A stretch of 64,000 nucleotides of DNA from Maea johnstoni. Its lineage: Eukaryota; Annelida; Polychaeta; Spionida; Magelonidae. Position numbers and translations under genes: made by a program. Shown one piece after another: positions 14,295 through 28,614 of the stretch (within the stretch, counting starts at the first letter, position 1; each line of letters opens with the position of its first letter). The notes beneath the pieces were generated by a model. It made no database searches. It saw nothing but the letters and a program-made list of their open reading frames with translations, and was not told where the DNA came from. The stretch is from the NCBI GenBank assembly GCA_963942565.1, contig OZ012689.1, positions 25,837,982-25,901,981 of the forward strand, in the 5' to 3' direction.

Positions 14295-14470
14295 CTGCCC
14301 TTAGGCCCGTGTAGTCTGAGGCGTTGCCACTGACACCCCTGTCTTGGTTTGAATCTCGGCCGGAGCATGTGAGAAAGTTGCCAGTGACTTGGGATTAGGC
14401 AGTGGTCATCGCCGGGTACTCCGGTTTCTTCCACCACTTTCATCTGGCTAGTTATGACTTAGTCGCAGTA
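14295..14470 (+). mobile_element. tRNA-derived SINE-like remnant (unit A)
   Basis: A tRNA-like head contains a B-box-like GGTTTGAATCTC. About 65 nt later comes GGGTACTCCGGTTTCTTCCACC, a phrase shared by the central domain of several invertebrate SINE families. The A box is poor and the tail is unclear. Copies occur in unit B, and in unit C with an internal deletion. The family is from memory of the motif, not a search. Confidence 0.5.
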
Positions 14471-15589
14471 TGGCAGAATACGTTACGGAAATCGAAAATG
14501 CAAATACTAGACTAGTATTAATCAGAAGGGTGCGCGGAAAATGCTTAGTAGGAGACATATATATTTTTCTGGTAGTGTATTTTCAAGTGATCCAATATCC
14601 TGAAGAATATGAACAGTTCATGGGATAGACGGGTTAATTGGGACCAATCAGAGGTAGAAAACTTAACCTATGTTTTTGAATGGCCATGAAGCCCACCTTT
14701 GAGAATACGCGTGATGGACTACCTGTACTGTTATTTTATACTGAGAAAACCGGCTATACTTGTATGCGATTTTTCTTTTCATGCCAAATTGGATTTCAGG
14801 GCCTTGTATCTCCTGAACTAACACGGTCTACCTTAAAAATGAGCTAGGTCCCTTGCTCGTGCCAGTGACAGATTGCCAACGGTGGTACCCGGGTCAGAAC
14901 TACCAGTGTGTTGCGGGTATATATTGCTAACTCTAGCAGGTAGAGGTAGTGCCGATCTGGCACTGGTGAGAGCGAGCGCTAGATTCACTGAGCATGTACT
15001 CACTACCACAGTATATACCATATCCGTGTGGAACAGTATGAGGCCGTACGGGTTAATGAATAATTTCTGAGCAATACTAAATGGACAATGTTCTTGCCCT
15101 AGGATTTCACTTACTTAACGCAGCTGTACATGTACACACATATCTATGTTGAGCAGAATCGCTATGATGTGGCATGTCAGTCGACCTCATTCAGCGCTTC
15201 TTGTCTAATGTGTTACTGTATATGGAGGTGGTCTCACTCGGGGACAGCTGTAGGCGGCAGCTTGTTGCTCATGCTGACTACAGGCAGTGCATGCACCACA
15301 GAGCGAATAAGAATTGAAGTATTTTTTTTATAAATTTGTACATGACAGGCTATGCGGGATAAGATTGGAAATCACTAAAGGTGCTATTATAAATATTTTC
15401 TCTATCTATTTATCTACCAGCTCAAGTATCGCCAGAAGACTATAGTACTGTCTTGGACGATTTGAGCGCCGCCGTGAATTACTTTCTCTATCCCAGGAGT
15501 GGTAGGCCATCCCAGGAGTAATAGACCCCTTAAAAGCAAGGTAATAAGCTGCTCGAATTTACGAGGAAATATGACCTAATACCTAGCAA
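14471..15589. other. Non-coding stretch, insertion-prone in sister units
   Basis: No gene was recognised. The segment at about 14685-14825 is replaced in unit C by more than 6 kb (foldback 2, a DIRS scrap and other repeats) and in unit D by about 400 bp. The block 14826-15060 (starting GTCTACCTTAAAAATGAGC) is kept in all four units but has no identifiable origin. Confidence 0.4.
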
Positions 15590-16705
15590 TTTACTTGGCT
15601 GTGCTATTGGGCCTAGCGATACGCATATTGGCCCCAATAGGAAAATTAACCATTGATTACATTTTTGTCCCTACTAGCATGAAAGATGATATGAAGTCCT
15701 GAGGGTCTTAGACTGTTCTTACGACTGGCCAGTGAGAGTGTTAATGAGTTAACCACGTGATATCTGATTCTCCCTTTATTTGTAAAAAATGGAAAAAATG
15801 GAGCCCCGAGGAGAGAACTAATCTGTATACTGTGCCTCTGGGTGAAAATCTCGACGAAGTTGTTACATTTGTTTCTCAACATGGGTGTGGTAATTATATT
15901 ATCGCTGAAGCCTTTAGCATGGTAATTGATTAAATTAATGAGGCCTCGAAAAGGGTCCCAACTTCCAAATTTAAACCCCACCAAGGGTAAAGGCCGACGT
16001 GTGTTGAAACGCATAATGTAATAAATGTTTCGAAATGTAATACCTACGCATAACGTAATACAAAATCGTTGCGAAATGTAAACCCTACGCATAATGTAAT
16101 AAAGGATTGTTGCGAAATGTAATACCTACGCATAATGTAATACGAAATTTTCACGTTCGAAATGTAATAGCACAAGGTGCGCGAAATGTAATACCTACGC
16201 ATAATGTAAAAAGACATTTTCTGGAACCCATTAAGAGTAATAAATAGAGATAACTAAATTTCATTTTAGACAGACTCGTTACATAACCTGGTGGATGATT
16301 GGCGATAAATTCCATGAGCTCATCAATACCGGTATGTGTGAAAATATGGTTAGATTGATTTCAAGGGCTAGCCCCCTTAAGTCCGATGATTGTAGACTGG
16401 AAGGGTTGACACATAGTCATAGGGCATGTAGCATGTGTGATTCTTACATAATTGAGGATGTCAATCACAAGGTAATGCAGTGCCCCTTTTCGGAGAACCT
16501 CAGGTATCAGATAAATCATGGCCTGAACCCCCTTAGTAGTAGCATTAGGAATAACTTAGAAAACGAGCCCGGGGGCCGTTTCTCGTACGATCGTAAAATA
16601 CGGACATTGTTGAAATCCGTATTTTACGATATTTCCGTTTCTCGAAAGCCCTGTTTGTTCTGTATGATACGACAGGTCCGTTTCTTCAAGCCTGTCGTAT
16701 CTTAA
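15590..16705 (+). mobile_element. Gutted LINE (non-LTR retrotransposon) ORF2 remnant, unit A
   Basis: Three ORF2 pieces are readable on the plus strand. First is an endonuclease C-terminal stretch (IDYIFVPTSMKDDMKSC from about 15648). Second is the linker before the reverse transcriptase (WKKWSPEERTNLYTVPLGEN, from about 15788), with internal stops. Third, after a large gap, is the C-terminal zinc-knuckle region (16295-16705), with CSMCD...NHKVMQCP, a Cx2C..Hx4C finger typical of LINE ORF2 ends. The reverse transcriptase itself is absent; a minisatellite occupies its place. Units C and D keep about 355 bp more of the linker (SKSYENEMVHEAIKSVGCD...), missing in A and B. It is not a host gene despite the 136-codon open frame. 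Confidence 0.75.
16015..16225. repeat. Minisatellite CGAAATGTAATACCTACGCA inside the LINE remnant
   Basis: Four to five diverged units of about 45-50 bp alternate CGAAATGTAATA with CTACGCATAATGTAATA. Counterparts are at about 29040-29250, 47968-48177 and 63928-64000, where the window ends inside it. Confidence 0.8.
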
Positions 16706-16758
16706 CATACGGCAAAAATCGCTGATTTTCAACGACACCTCCGGAGGTGTCGTTGAAA
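16590..16758. repeat. Three consecutive perfect hairpins (unit A)
   Basis: Hairpin 1 has 15-bp arms at 16590-16604 and 16616-16630 (ATCGTAAAATACGGA). Hairpin 2 has 11-bp arms at 16666-16676 and 16691-16701 (GATACGACAGG). Hairpin 3 is a loopless perfect 32-bp palindrome at 16727-16758 (half TTTCAACGACACCTCC). They overlap and follow the C-terminal LINE frame. The purpose is unknown. Templated inverted-repeat formation or a transposon end are possible origins. Confidence 0.85.
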
Positions 16759-16964
16759 TACGATTTCTCCGGTTTCTCTGACATTTTACATAATTTTGCC
16801 GCCATAGATAACTTTTTGAGACTATTTTTTTAAAGTAAGATGGACCAAGTGAGAAAGAGCAAATAAAAAACTTTATTTTCACTACAGTTTTTGGGGAGAG
16901 AAAATAGATCCAGATCACTCTAGTGGGAGGTTAAATTTTAAAACATTCACGACCATCCGAAAGC

Positions 16965-17400
16965 AAAAATAAAAAAACAACTTTATTTTCACAACCTGCG
17001 GAAGCCTATCAGGACCACTGAAAAAATATTTTCCATTTCTTATTTTTTTCCTTAGAAATCCAAAAATCTCAAAAGACATCTTACTCCTGGCGCAAATACA
17101 AAAAAACAAAAAAAAAATCACTCCTGGCGCAAATACAAAAATCTCTCACTCCAGGCTTCAATAGATCTACGTATGACGACTTACAAATTACTTTTTATTT
17201 TCTCATTTTCCACATTCAAATATCTAAAAAAAACGTATCCAAAAGAAGAAAAAACAATCGTTACTTACAATTTTGAGATTTTCGGATTTAAGGAAAATTT
17301 TTTAGATAAGAAATAATTTTTCAGTGGTCCTAATAGGCTTCCGTAACAACCGTTTCGGGAGAGAGAGAAAATAAAACTTCTTTCCCTACCGCTCCTGAGA
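16965..17400. repeat. Imperfect inverted repeat, MITE-like
   Basis: The segment around GCGGAAGCCTATCAGGACCA (16997) through TTCTTATTTTTTTCC pairs with an inverted copy at about 17268-17345 (TTTTTCAGTGGTCC, TAGGCTTCCG). Homology continues outward through ACTTTATTTTC-like phrases on both sides. The spacer is about 200 bp. No coding and no target duplication were identified. Confidence 0.6.
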
Positions 17401-17956
17401 GAGGGTAAATAAAACTTTATTCATCCTGCCTCTACAGAAGAAATATATCTAACATCTAACATTTATCTACCTGTCCGTCTGTCTGTATTTCTATCTATCT
17501 ATCGATCTATGTGTATCTATGTGATTTATTTACCCATTGTGTGTGCGTATATAGATAGGTAGATAGAGAGAAATACGGAAAGACAGGTAGATAATATAAT
17601 AGTTTATTGACTGCACCATAACGTAGTTTATGAACCAAATCATCTTTCTGTCTATATGTAAACCCGCACACACACGCATGCATGCACGCCTGCGCACACA
17701 TACACCACCCCCCCCCCCCCCCCCGCTCATAAGATCTAACTAATCAGTTATCCTACCTATGAATTAGTCGGGAACAAATAAAGTTATATTTACCCTCCCC
17801 AAAAGAGTTTCTAGTAATAGATTAGACAAGGTTCGCTCCACTATTCTTGCTGCCTTGCAAAAATTATCCTTTGTTCTTATAAAAGGCAATTTCCTTTGAA
17901 AAGTAACTTTTGATTTTATCTTGTATACAATGTATTATATATGGAAATATCACAGT
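17401..17956. other. Simple-repeat-rich spacer (unit A)
   Basis: It contains TCTA/TAGA tetranucleotide runs (about 17488-17570), a CA-rich stretch and a homopolymer C run (about 17705-17724). No gene was seen. Confidence 0.6.
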
Positions 17957-19577
17957 AAAGCCGTGTTTACACTGTGGCGTTCGTGTTTGGCGTTTGCCTT
18001 CGTTAGACGGCGGTTTTTGGGTCGCCATGAAACGCCAAGAGAACCGCCAGTGACTGCTTTTATCCGCAACGCAGTCGTGATTGAATCTCATGAAACACCA
18101 ACCTCGGCGGAAGTTTTAAACTGTTTAAAACTTCCGCCGAGGTTGGCGTCCTTTCATAAATCGCAAAAGAACCGTGCACGCAACGCCATTGACCGCGATG
18201 TCAATGGCGTTGTCGTTGCGATATCAGTGCAGTCTTCCGTTACCTAACGCTGTAAACCGCACTTCTAGGCGTCTGCGTTGCGGTTTTGCTCGTACGTCAT
18301 GGAGCAAGGTAGCAACACGGTTTAAGTGCGGTTTGTGGCGGCCGAGGTACGGACAACGGCGATTGCTGTACGGTTCTTCTTGCAACAAGGTTTCTCTACG
18401 GTTTTACAGCTATCCCATGATGCTCTTGGATATAGCTGTATATATATGTGGCCAATGAAAAAAATCATCATAACTACTCATAACTACTACCTATACCACC
18501 GAGACGACTGCAACTCCTCCAACTCCAGCTGCAGCTGAAACAACGGCGTGCTGACGTCCAACTGGCCATTGGTCAGTTGGCACTCAACAGAAGAAGAGCA
18601 CCTAGACGAAGGAGGAATGTGTGGGAACTCCAACGTGAAGACCCAACAGGATACAGGAATTTCTTGCGCATGGATCCAGGCATGTTCCATAAAATCGTTG
18701 CAAGAATTTCCCATCGTATCCAGAGAAAAGATACTTGGTACCGGCAAGCTCTACCTGCGGGATTGAAACTGGCCATCACGCTGCGTTATTTAGCAAGTGG
18801 GGACAGTTATCATTCCTTGATGTATGGCTTCAGGGTATCACACAGCACCATCAGTTTATTCATTCCTAAAGTATGTGAGGCAATTGTTGCTGAATATGCT
18901 GAAGAAGTGGTCCAGACCCCTACAACCCCTGAAGAGTGGAAGAGGGTGTCTGGCCAGTTCTCGCAGAGGTGGCAGTTTCATCACGCACTTGGGGCAATTG
19001 ATGGAAGGCACGTCCACATCAAATGTCCAAAGCATGGTGGCTCCATCTACTACAACTACAAGGGTTTTCACTCGATCATCTTGTTAGCTCTAGTTGGTGC
19101 CAACTACAAGTTCCTGTGGGTGGATGTTGGGGGAAACGGCAGTGCGTCTGATTGCCAGATATTCAACGGCTGCTACCTCAAAGAAGCAATTGACAGTTCC
19201 GTCATTGGGTTCCCGCCTGCTGACCCCCTGCCTGGTGATGACAGACCTACACCATACTCCATCATCGGGGATGATGCGTTCCCACTGAGAACGTGGATGA
19301 TGAAGCCATACAGCCGACGCAACATGCCTGATCCAGAGAGTATTATCAACTATAGATTGTCCAGAGCCAGACGCATAGTTGAGAATGCATTTGGAATACT
19401 GGGGAACAAGTGGCAGTGCCTCGTTACCTCCATGAGACAAAAAACCAAGACAGTTGAATCAATTGTCTTGGCTTGTGTCTGCCTTCACAATCTCATGAGG
19501 TTGAGGTACCCCGGTATTCAAAATGCTGTTCTGGATCAAGAAGATGACCAGCATAACATCATACCTGGTGCTTGGAG
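17957..19577 (+). mobile_element. PIF/Harbinger DNA transposon, left part only (unit A)
   Basis: The candidate left terminus is AAGCCGTGTTTACACTGTGG at about 17958, the kind of end used by invertebrate Harbinger elements. A roughly 520-bp leader rich in CGGTTT motifs and the transposase gene follow. At 19578 the sequence switches to array-unit left-edge DNA, identical to 2342 onward, so the right inverted repeat is absent from this copy. The same holds at 32603 and 51511. The partner Myb/SANT gene that autonomous Harbingers normally carry was not seen. Confidence 0.75.
18098..18146. repeat. 49-bp perfect palindrome in the Harbinger leader
   Basis: Two 24-nt arms (starting CCAACCTCGGCGGAAG) are separated by a single T. 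The palindrome is preserved exactly at 31123-31171 and 50050-50098. It may be a transposase-binding or cruciform-forming site; no data are available. Confidence 0.85.
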
Positions 19578-19671
19578 GCCATTTTGGAAATGGCACAACC
19601 TGACAACTTACTTGTCGGCGCAAAATCTTACGCGTGTAGAAATAGTTCTAATATCAAACGCGTGTAAATAA
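18577..19671 (+). CDS. HARBI1-like: Harbinger transposase (HARBI1-like, DDE_Tnp_4), chimeric C-terminus, unit A
   Basis: This 364-codon open frame catalyses cut-and-paste transposition in the nucleus. A basic N-terminus (NRRRAPRRRR) is followed by a helix-turn-helix-like region (about residues 62-105). The RNase-H-fold nuclease follows, with acidic residues in AIDGRH (D142), SDCQIF (D192), GDDAFPL (D232/D233) and RRIVENAFGIL (E269). The frame starts at a TTG; it is open back to 18484 without an ATG, and the first in-frame ATG is codon 32, so an upstream exon may supply the true start. From about GAWRPFWKW (residues 331-339) onward, the codons lie in sequence identical to 2342-2453, the promoter side of the secreted-protein gene. 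The last roughly 27 residues are therefore not native. Catalytic residues are intact, but the element lacks a right end. Confidence 0.85.
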   Translation: MALNRRRAPRRRRNVWELQREDPTGYRNFLRMDPGMFHKIVARISHRIQRKDTWYRQALPAGLKLAITLRYLASGDSYHSLMYGFRVSHSTISLFIPKVCEAIVAEYAEEVVQTPTTPEEWKRVSGQFSQRWQFHHALGAIDGRHVHIKCPKHGGSIYYNYKGFHSIILLALVGANYKFLWVDVGGNGSASDCQIFNGCYLKEAIDSSVIGFPPADPLPGDDRPTPYSIIGDDAFPLRTWMMKPYSRRNMPDPESIINYRLSRARRIVENAFGILGNKWQCLVTSMRQKTKTVESIVLACVCLHNLMRLRYPGIQNAVLDQEDDQHNIIPGAWRPFWKWHNLTTYLSAQNLTRVEIVLISNACK

Positions 19672-20759
19672 TCTGGTCTCTCCTTAAAATGTCTTGATCG
19701 TACCTGAAATATTAAACGTTTTATAAATGCTGCTTTCTACCATACTAAATGACTAAATAAAAAAACATCAACTGTGACCATTATTTTAACCCTCCGCGAA
19801 GGGCACTACTTTTACTCGGTACCTGGTACACTCAGCCTCTCAGCTGATGATGCGTTCACCACTTCCTGGTAGGCATCTTCTGGGCGCATCGTTACAACAC
19901 ATCGCTTAGCTGTGCCTGCATATGCGATCGCAAAACGTGGAATTAAACTATAAAGGGCCCAGAAATTTGACATTTTCATAAAGACAATGCATTATGTATG
20001 CCCATGGAAACAATGAACTCGTTTCGTTCCAATTTATATGGATTATTGCATCTAATCAGACTGCATTTCATAAGATCAGATCCTACAGGTAGTTACACTA
20101 TATAGGCGCAGGGACTAATGCGCATGTTGCTGTTCACTCATGCAATAGGGGCCAAATGGATTTGATCAGCTGGAGCCGATGCTCAGTGCTACTTTCATAT
20201 GATATCTACGAACTTCTGAAACATGCATTAATTTAGGTCTAATTGCTGTAACTGTGATTGTTAAAATTTTCATTGTTAAAATTTTCATTGTTAAAATTTT
20301 CATTGTGAAATGACAACACTAAAACTTATGCGCATAAGCTTGATCCATAATTACGGCACCGGTATATTATCTCAGAAAAATTGCATGACGAAGCACAAGA
20401 AAATATTTTTGATTAAACATGACATTGGATTAAATCGTGTATTTTCATATTTCCTCTTAAGTTGGCTTAGCTTCTTTGACACAATTTTTACTCTACCCTG
20501 CGTTTATTTGAGATTTTCGCCTGCCGTGTACTAAGTATTGCCTGGAAATTCTGATGAGGAATACATTAAACATCGCAGAAGGTACCCTCCCAGCAGAGTA
20601 CGTGTAACATTTTTGGGGTGAAAAAATTTTGGGTGAAAAAATGCAAAAAAAAACAAACACGCATAGAATTTTCAATTGGACCTCCTATCCGCATGCATGG
20701 ATCAGGGACCATCAATTTTTCTGAAATGTGGAGGAAAGATCAATACGGAGGGGAGGGAG
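19583..20759. other. Copy of the secreted-gene promoter flank plus spacer (unit B)
   Basis: This corresponds to 2347-2863 plus 7152-7728 of unit A without the intervening insertions. The hAT site is empty here. The minus-strand ATG context of the secreted-protein gene is kept at the junction, but it reads only a few codons into transposase DNA. A 19-bp phrase, TTGTTAAAATTTTCATTG, is tandemly repeated near 20262-20306, unlike in A. No gene was seen. Confidence 0.6.
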
Positions 20760-20760
20760 A

Positions 20761-21099
20761 GTATCATAGTTTTTCAAAAGTATGCTCCGTTGAAATTGTA
20801 CATCCTTTTCTTTATGATGTTGTCGAAAATAAGTCAGATGTATATTGCTCAACTTCTAGGTTGCATAACTTTTGAACTGAGTTAAAATTGGAAAAACTGT
20901 ACATGTGACACTATTCCGTCTCAAGCCCCGCTTAGATAATATTATACCTAAATTCGAGCAATTCTTATATCATTAGATACCAAAAATGCATGTTTGAAGA
21001 GAACATAATTTGGTAAATTTGAATCGAACCCACTGCATGAAAAGTTAAGTTTATTTGCAAATTAAACTATACTCATGTTTATCTGCATTTACCTATCAA
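20761..21099. other. Unequal-crossover interval in unit B
   Basis: Left of 20761, B carries C-type variants (for example A at 20760 and 33785 against C at 7729). Right of 21099, B carries A-type sequence, including about 90 bp missing from C after 34124. Inside this interval all three units agree, so the exchange point must lie here. Confidence 0.75.
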
Positions 21100-21780
21100 T
21101 AAACATTAAGTAAACTTCAAGTTTAGTTTATGTTTACATATATTTTACTTAGCAAGTAAGCAGCGGGATTTACTTCAATTTACTTTATGTTTATTACAAC
21201 AATTGAACGCTTAAAATAAACCCCCAAAATAAACTTAATCAAACGTGATGTATACTTGGTTTAGTAAACATGGAATATTTGGTTTATGTGCGAAATAAAC
21301 TATAAAAAACATTGTGTTTATTTGCATATACTTGGGAATGAGGCTTTATTTAGCATTTTAATATGTAAAATTAACTGTAAATAAACTAATGAACATCAGG
21401 TTTATTTACATGTTCTTGTCAATAAACTAGAAATATACTTGTGTTTTACGTTTCAATGATGCATGCATATGCTACAGTTAACAGTTTTTAGTAAAATAAA
21501 CTATGAATAAACACCATTTTTATTTCCATATCTTTGTCAATAAACCAGATATAAACTTTATGATTTATCAGTCAACAGTTTAATTTCATAATAAACTGAA
21601 TACGTTTCATGTTTATTTATATTTTCTTGTCAATAAACTAAAATAAATATGAGTTTACTTGTCAATGAGGCTAGAGTTACTAGTACCTGTTAACCTGCTA
21701 AATAAACTGTAAAATAGCAATCACTTATCTTGTTTATTTACGTATTACTGTCAATAAACTAGAGATAAGTTAGGAGTTAA
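21050..21780. repeat. GTTTATT...AATAAAC hairpin array (unit B)
   Basis: Same array as at 8020-8750 in unit A, with no differences noticed. Confidence 0.65.
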
Positions 21781-23410
21781 TAGTATGTTCAATCACAGTT
21801 TACTTTGCAAGGACGTAACATTTCTTGTTTGGTTACGCGCCTATGGGAGTTTCTGTAATAGTTGGTGTCTCACACTGCTCAGTGGCCTATATCATTACAG
21901 TTGCTCTGATTATGACGAACAGGGTGTAGTCTTTAACACATGTAAAATTTTCAAAACGCCCCTATATTCATAAATTAATCACATACGCCAACTTAATAAA
22001 AAAAATAGCGAATTGAAAAACTATTTAGAAAATAAAAAAAAGAAAAGAAATAACAATGTGAAGCAATTTTCTGTCGAATACAAACCTTACGTCTATTCAA
22101 GAAAACAGAGGTAGCGCGTGCAATATGTATGGGGGCATGACGGAGCAGTCTCTCACACCCTCGACCACAAATGATTAAACTTTGGATATGCTATGCTTTA
22201 TATTCCTATTTAATGTCGCTACTCAAATATAGAGGCCGCCACATTGAGTGCAGAGCATGACTACTCCGCTGCTGGTGCCTAGTATTGCAGACCAGAAGGC
22301 GAACCATTACTATACTTGGACGGGATATTTGAACACAGACTTTTATCTAGCAAGTCAAGAGCAATCCACGAATAAACAATATAACTGAGTCACGCCTTCT
22401 GGCTAATTAATTGAGTTCAGGCGGAAAGGAAATATATGTACAGTATCTGGAATATGCATTTCAATTCTGAATGACGGAGGTTGGAAGTCAATATTTTGTT
22501 GTGATATCTCAACCTTTTGCACATTAGTAAAATACGATTTACAAGCGAATCAAATTAAAGTCAACGAATAGGATGGAATTTAGCCATTGTCAGGAATGAA
22601 TAAATTGTTAAGAACGTGACACAAAATATGTGGTTCTCGGATCTCCTGTAGGTTCTCCTTTTAACCAGGGATGTACATGACTCTCTAGAAACTAACAACA
22701 GGATATTTCACTGAATGATAAAAGAAAGAAGTCATACAAGAAAGAGTGTTATTTATTTCTGTTATTTATTTACAAGAAGGTTCTACAAATACTATTGTTC
22801 ATGGGTTTAGAATTTGCACGTCATAATTACCAGGTATCATTACCTTGCAGAAACGTATTACATGTATATTAAACATTTCGTGAGCCTAATGTACAATGCA
22901 AATACCTTGGTTGTTACCATACAATTAAAATGTATGTACTTATGATGTAATGGCTTTATCATTACGGAATATTTGACTTAAGATTATAAGTTTACGGATG
23001 AATTCTACCCACTGGAGTATCCTTCTACAATTCTGCGTTGTGTGTTCTCGCAATTGCCTTGAACATCAACAATCACGGGCATAAGAGCCTACAGCACTGA
23101 CCTGCTACCTATTGAGCTACATTCTAACGAAAGCTGCTAGAAAACTTAAAACAGCAGTTCAAATACGCGCATTTTATAAAGTGAAGCTAAGATTGTATGA
23201 TAATGAGAACAACTAAATAGTATGTATGTATGTATAAATGTATGTATGTATGTATGTATGCATGTAATTAGTATGTATGTACCGGTATGTGTGTATGTGT
23301 GCAAGTATGTATGTCTATGTATCTAATATATACATACATATTCATATATATTCATCCATGTGTATATATGTTCATCTTTCTTTCTCTCAAGTGATGGCGT
23401 CATCAGAGTA
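21781..23410. other. Spacer and transporter 3' UTR (unit B)
   Basis: Counterpart of 8750-10379. It contains the candidate poly(A) cluster at about 22750-22773 (minus strand) and the (GTAT)n run at about 23217-23331. No other gene was recognised. Confidence 0.45.
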
Positions 23411-26580
<3,170 letters not shown>

Positions 26581-26615
26581 GGTACGAGGTGTAGCCACCT
26601 GCACGGCCGCCTTGT

Positions 26616-28614
26616 CTGTAGAGGAAAAAGCATAATACTTTTTACTGAATTTGGCGAAGAAATTGAAGGAATCATGTTAGTTAAAAAGTATTTTACTGCC
26701 ATTTTAGACTTAATCCTTACGAGATGATATGCTGATGCATATTTAGGCAAACAGAATTTCCCGTGATAACCACCAATTACACATCCCTCAGATACCACAA
26801 ATTAGCTACCTAAAACACTGCACGTATCATGAGTAGTAGTAGTAGTTGTTGTTTTTTACTAATGGTACCAGTAAATTTAGCGAAACGGTAGAAAGGAAAA
26901 TTTGACTTTTCAGTATTTTTCTAGGGACATTCAGTAAGATAGGTACGAGTAGAAGACGAGTAAGAAGAAGAAGAAAAAGAAGAAGAAGAAGAAGAAGTAG
27001 TAGTAGTAGTCATTTGGGAAAATATCCATCTCTAATGGTACCCAGCTGTAACGTTTCCCAGTTAACTCTTCCACCCACAGTATGTGATGAAGTCCTCTCA
27101 TGGGCCCATGGCTGAGCAGTCTAGCCTAGGGTGTCCCCATAACTGGGTAGCCTGGGAGGTATCTAGTATGTATTACAGTCTGTATTCTAGAATATCACTT
27201 TCCCGTGTTTTATCAGTGTTCAGATCTGCCGAGTTGCTCACGTTTGCATTGGTAACTGATGGTAGACTGACCCCCATTTTATCATCATTATCACAACCAT
27301 GTTCTAGATCAGAAAGAACCTGCCCTTAGGCCCGTGTAGTCTGAGGCGTTGCCACTGACACCCCTGTCTTGGTTTGAATCTCGGCCGGAGCATGTGAGAA
27401 AGTTGCCAGTGACTTGGGATTAGGCAGTGGTCATCGCCGGGTACTCCGGTTTCTTCCACCACTTTCATCTGGCTAGTTATGACTTAGTCGCAGTATGGCA
27501 GAATACGTTACGGAAATCGAAAATGCAAATACTAGACTAGTATTAATCAGAAGGGTGCGCGGAAAATGCTTAGTAGGAGACATATATATTTTTCTGGTAG
27601 TGTATTTTCAAGTGATCCAATATCCTGAAGAATATGAACAGTTCATGGGATAGACGGGTTAATTGGGACCAATCAGAGGTAGAAAACTTAACCTATGTTT
27701 TTGAATGGCCATGAAGCCCACCTTTGAGAATACGCGTGATGGACTACCTGTACTGTTATTTTATACTGAGAAAACCGGCTATACTTGTATGCGATTTTTC
27801 TTTTCATGCCAAATTGGATTTCAGGGCCTTGTATCTCCTGAACTAACACGGTCTACCTTAAAAATGAGCTAGGTCCCTTGCTCGTGCCAGTGACAGATTG
27901 CCAACGGTGGTACCCGGGTCAGAACTACCAGTGTGTTGCGGGTATATATTGCTAACTCTAGCAGGTAGAGGTAGTGCCGATCTGGCACTGGTGAGAGCGA
28001 GCGCTAGATTCACTGAGCATGTACTCACTACCACAGTATATACCATATCCGTGTGGAACAGTATGAGGCCGTACGGGTTAATGAATAATTTCTGAGCAAT
28101 ACTAAATGGACAATGTTCTTGCCCTAGGATTTCACTTACTTAACGCAGCTGTACATGTACACACATATCTATGTTGAGCAGAATCGCTATGATGTGGCAT
28201 GTCAGTCGACCTCATTCAGCGCTTCTTGTCTAATGTGTTACTGTATATGGAGGTGGTCTCACTCGGGGACAGCTGTAGGCGGCAGCTTGTTGCTCATGCT
28301 GACTACAGGCAGTGCATGCACCACAGAGCGAATAAGAATTGAAGTATTTTTTTTATAAATTTGTACATGACAGGCTATGCGGGATAAGATTGGAAATCAC
28401 TAAAGGTGCTATTATAAATATTTTCTCTATCTATTTATCTACCAGCTCAAGTATCGCCAGAAGACTATAGTACTGTCTTGGACGATTTGAGCGCCGCCGT
28501 GAATTACTTTCTCTATCCCAGGAGTGGTAGGCCATCCCAGGAGTAATAGACCCCTTAAAAGCAAGGTAATAAGCTGCTCGAATTTACGAGGAAATATGAC
28601 CTAATACCTAGCAA
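26616..28614. other. Non-coding stretch with GAA/TAG runs and SINE remnant (unit B)
   Basis: Counterpart of 13591-15589. The tRNA-SINE-like remnant is at about 27320-27495. No exon was recognised. Confidence 0.45.

Noticed and set aside
16295-16705. 136-codon open frame as a host zinc-finger gene
   Set aside because: Its Cx2C..Hx4C finger and position after endonuclease and linker fragments mark it as a LINE ORF2 C-terminus; it has no own start context.
16727-16758. Palindrome as a Helitron 3' hairpin
   Set aside because: Helitron ends need a short hairpin followed closely by CTRR; here a 32-bp loopless palindrome is followed by TACGATTTC, and no Rep/helicase sequence was seen.
18577-18579. 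TTG as the true start of the transposase
   Set aside because: Animals do not normally start at TTG; the frame is open further upstream without ATG, so a spliced upstream start or the ATG at codon 32 is more likely.
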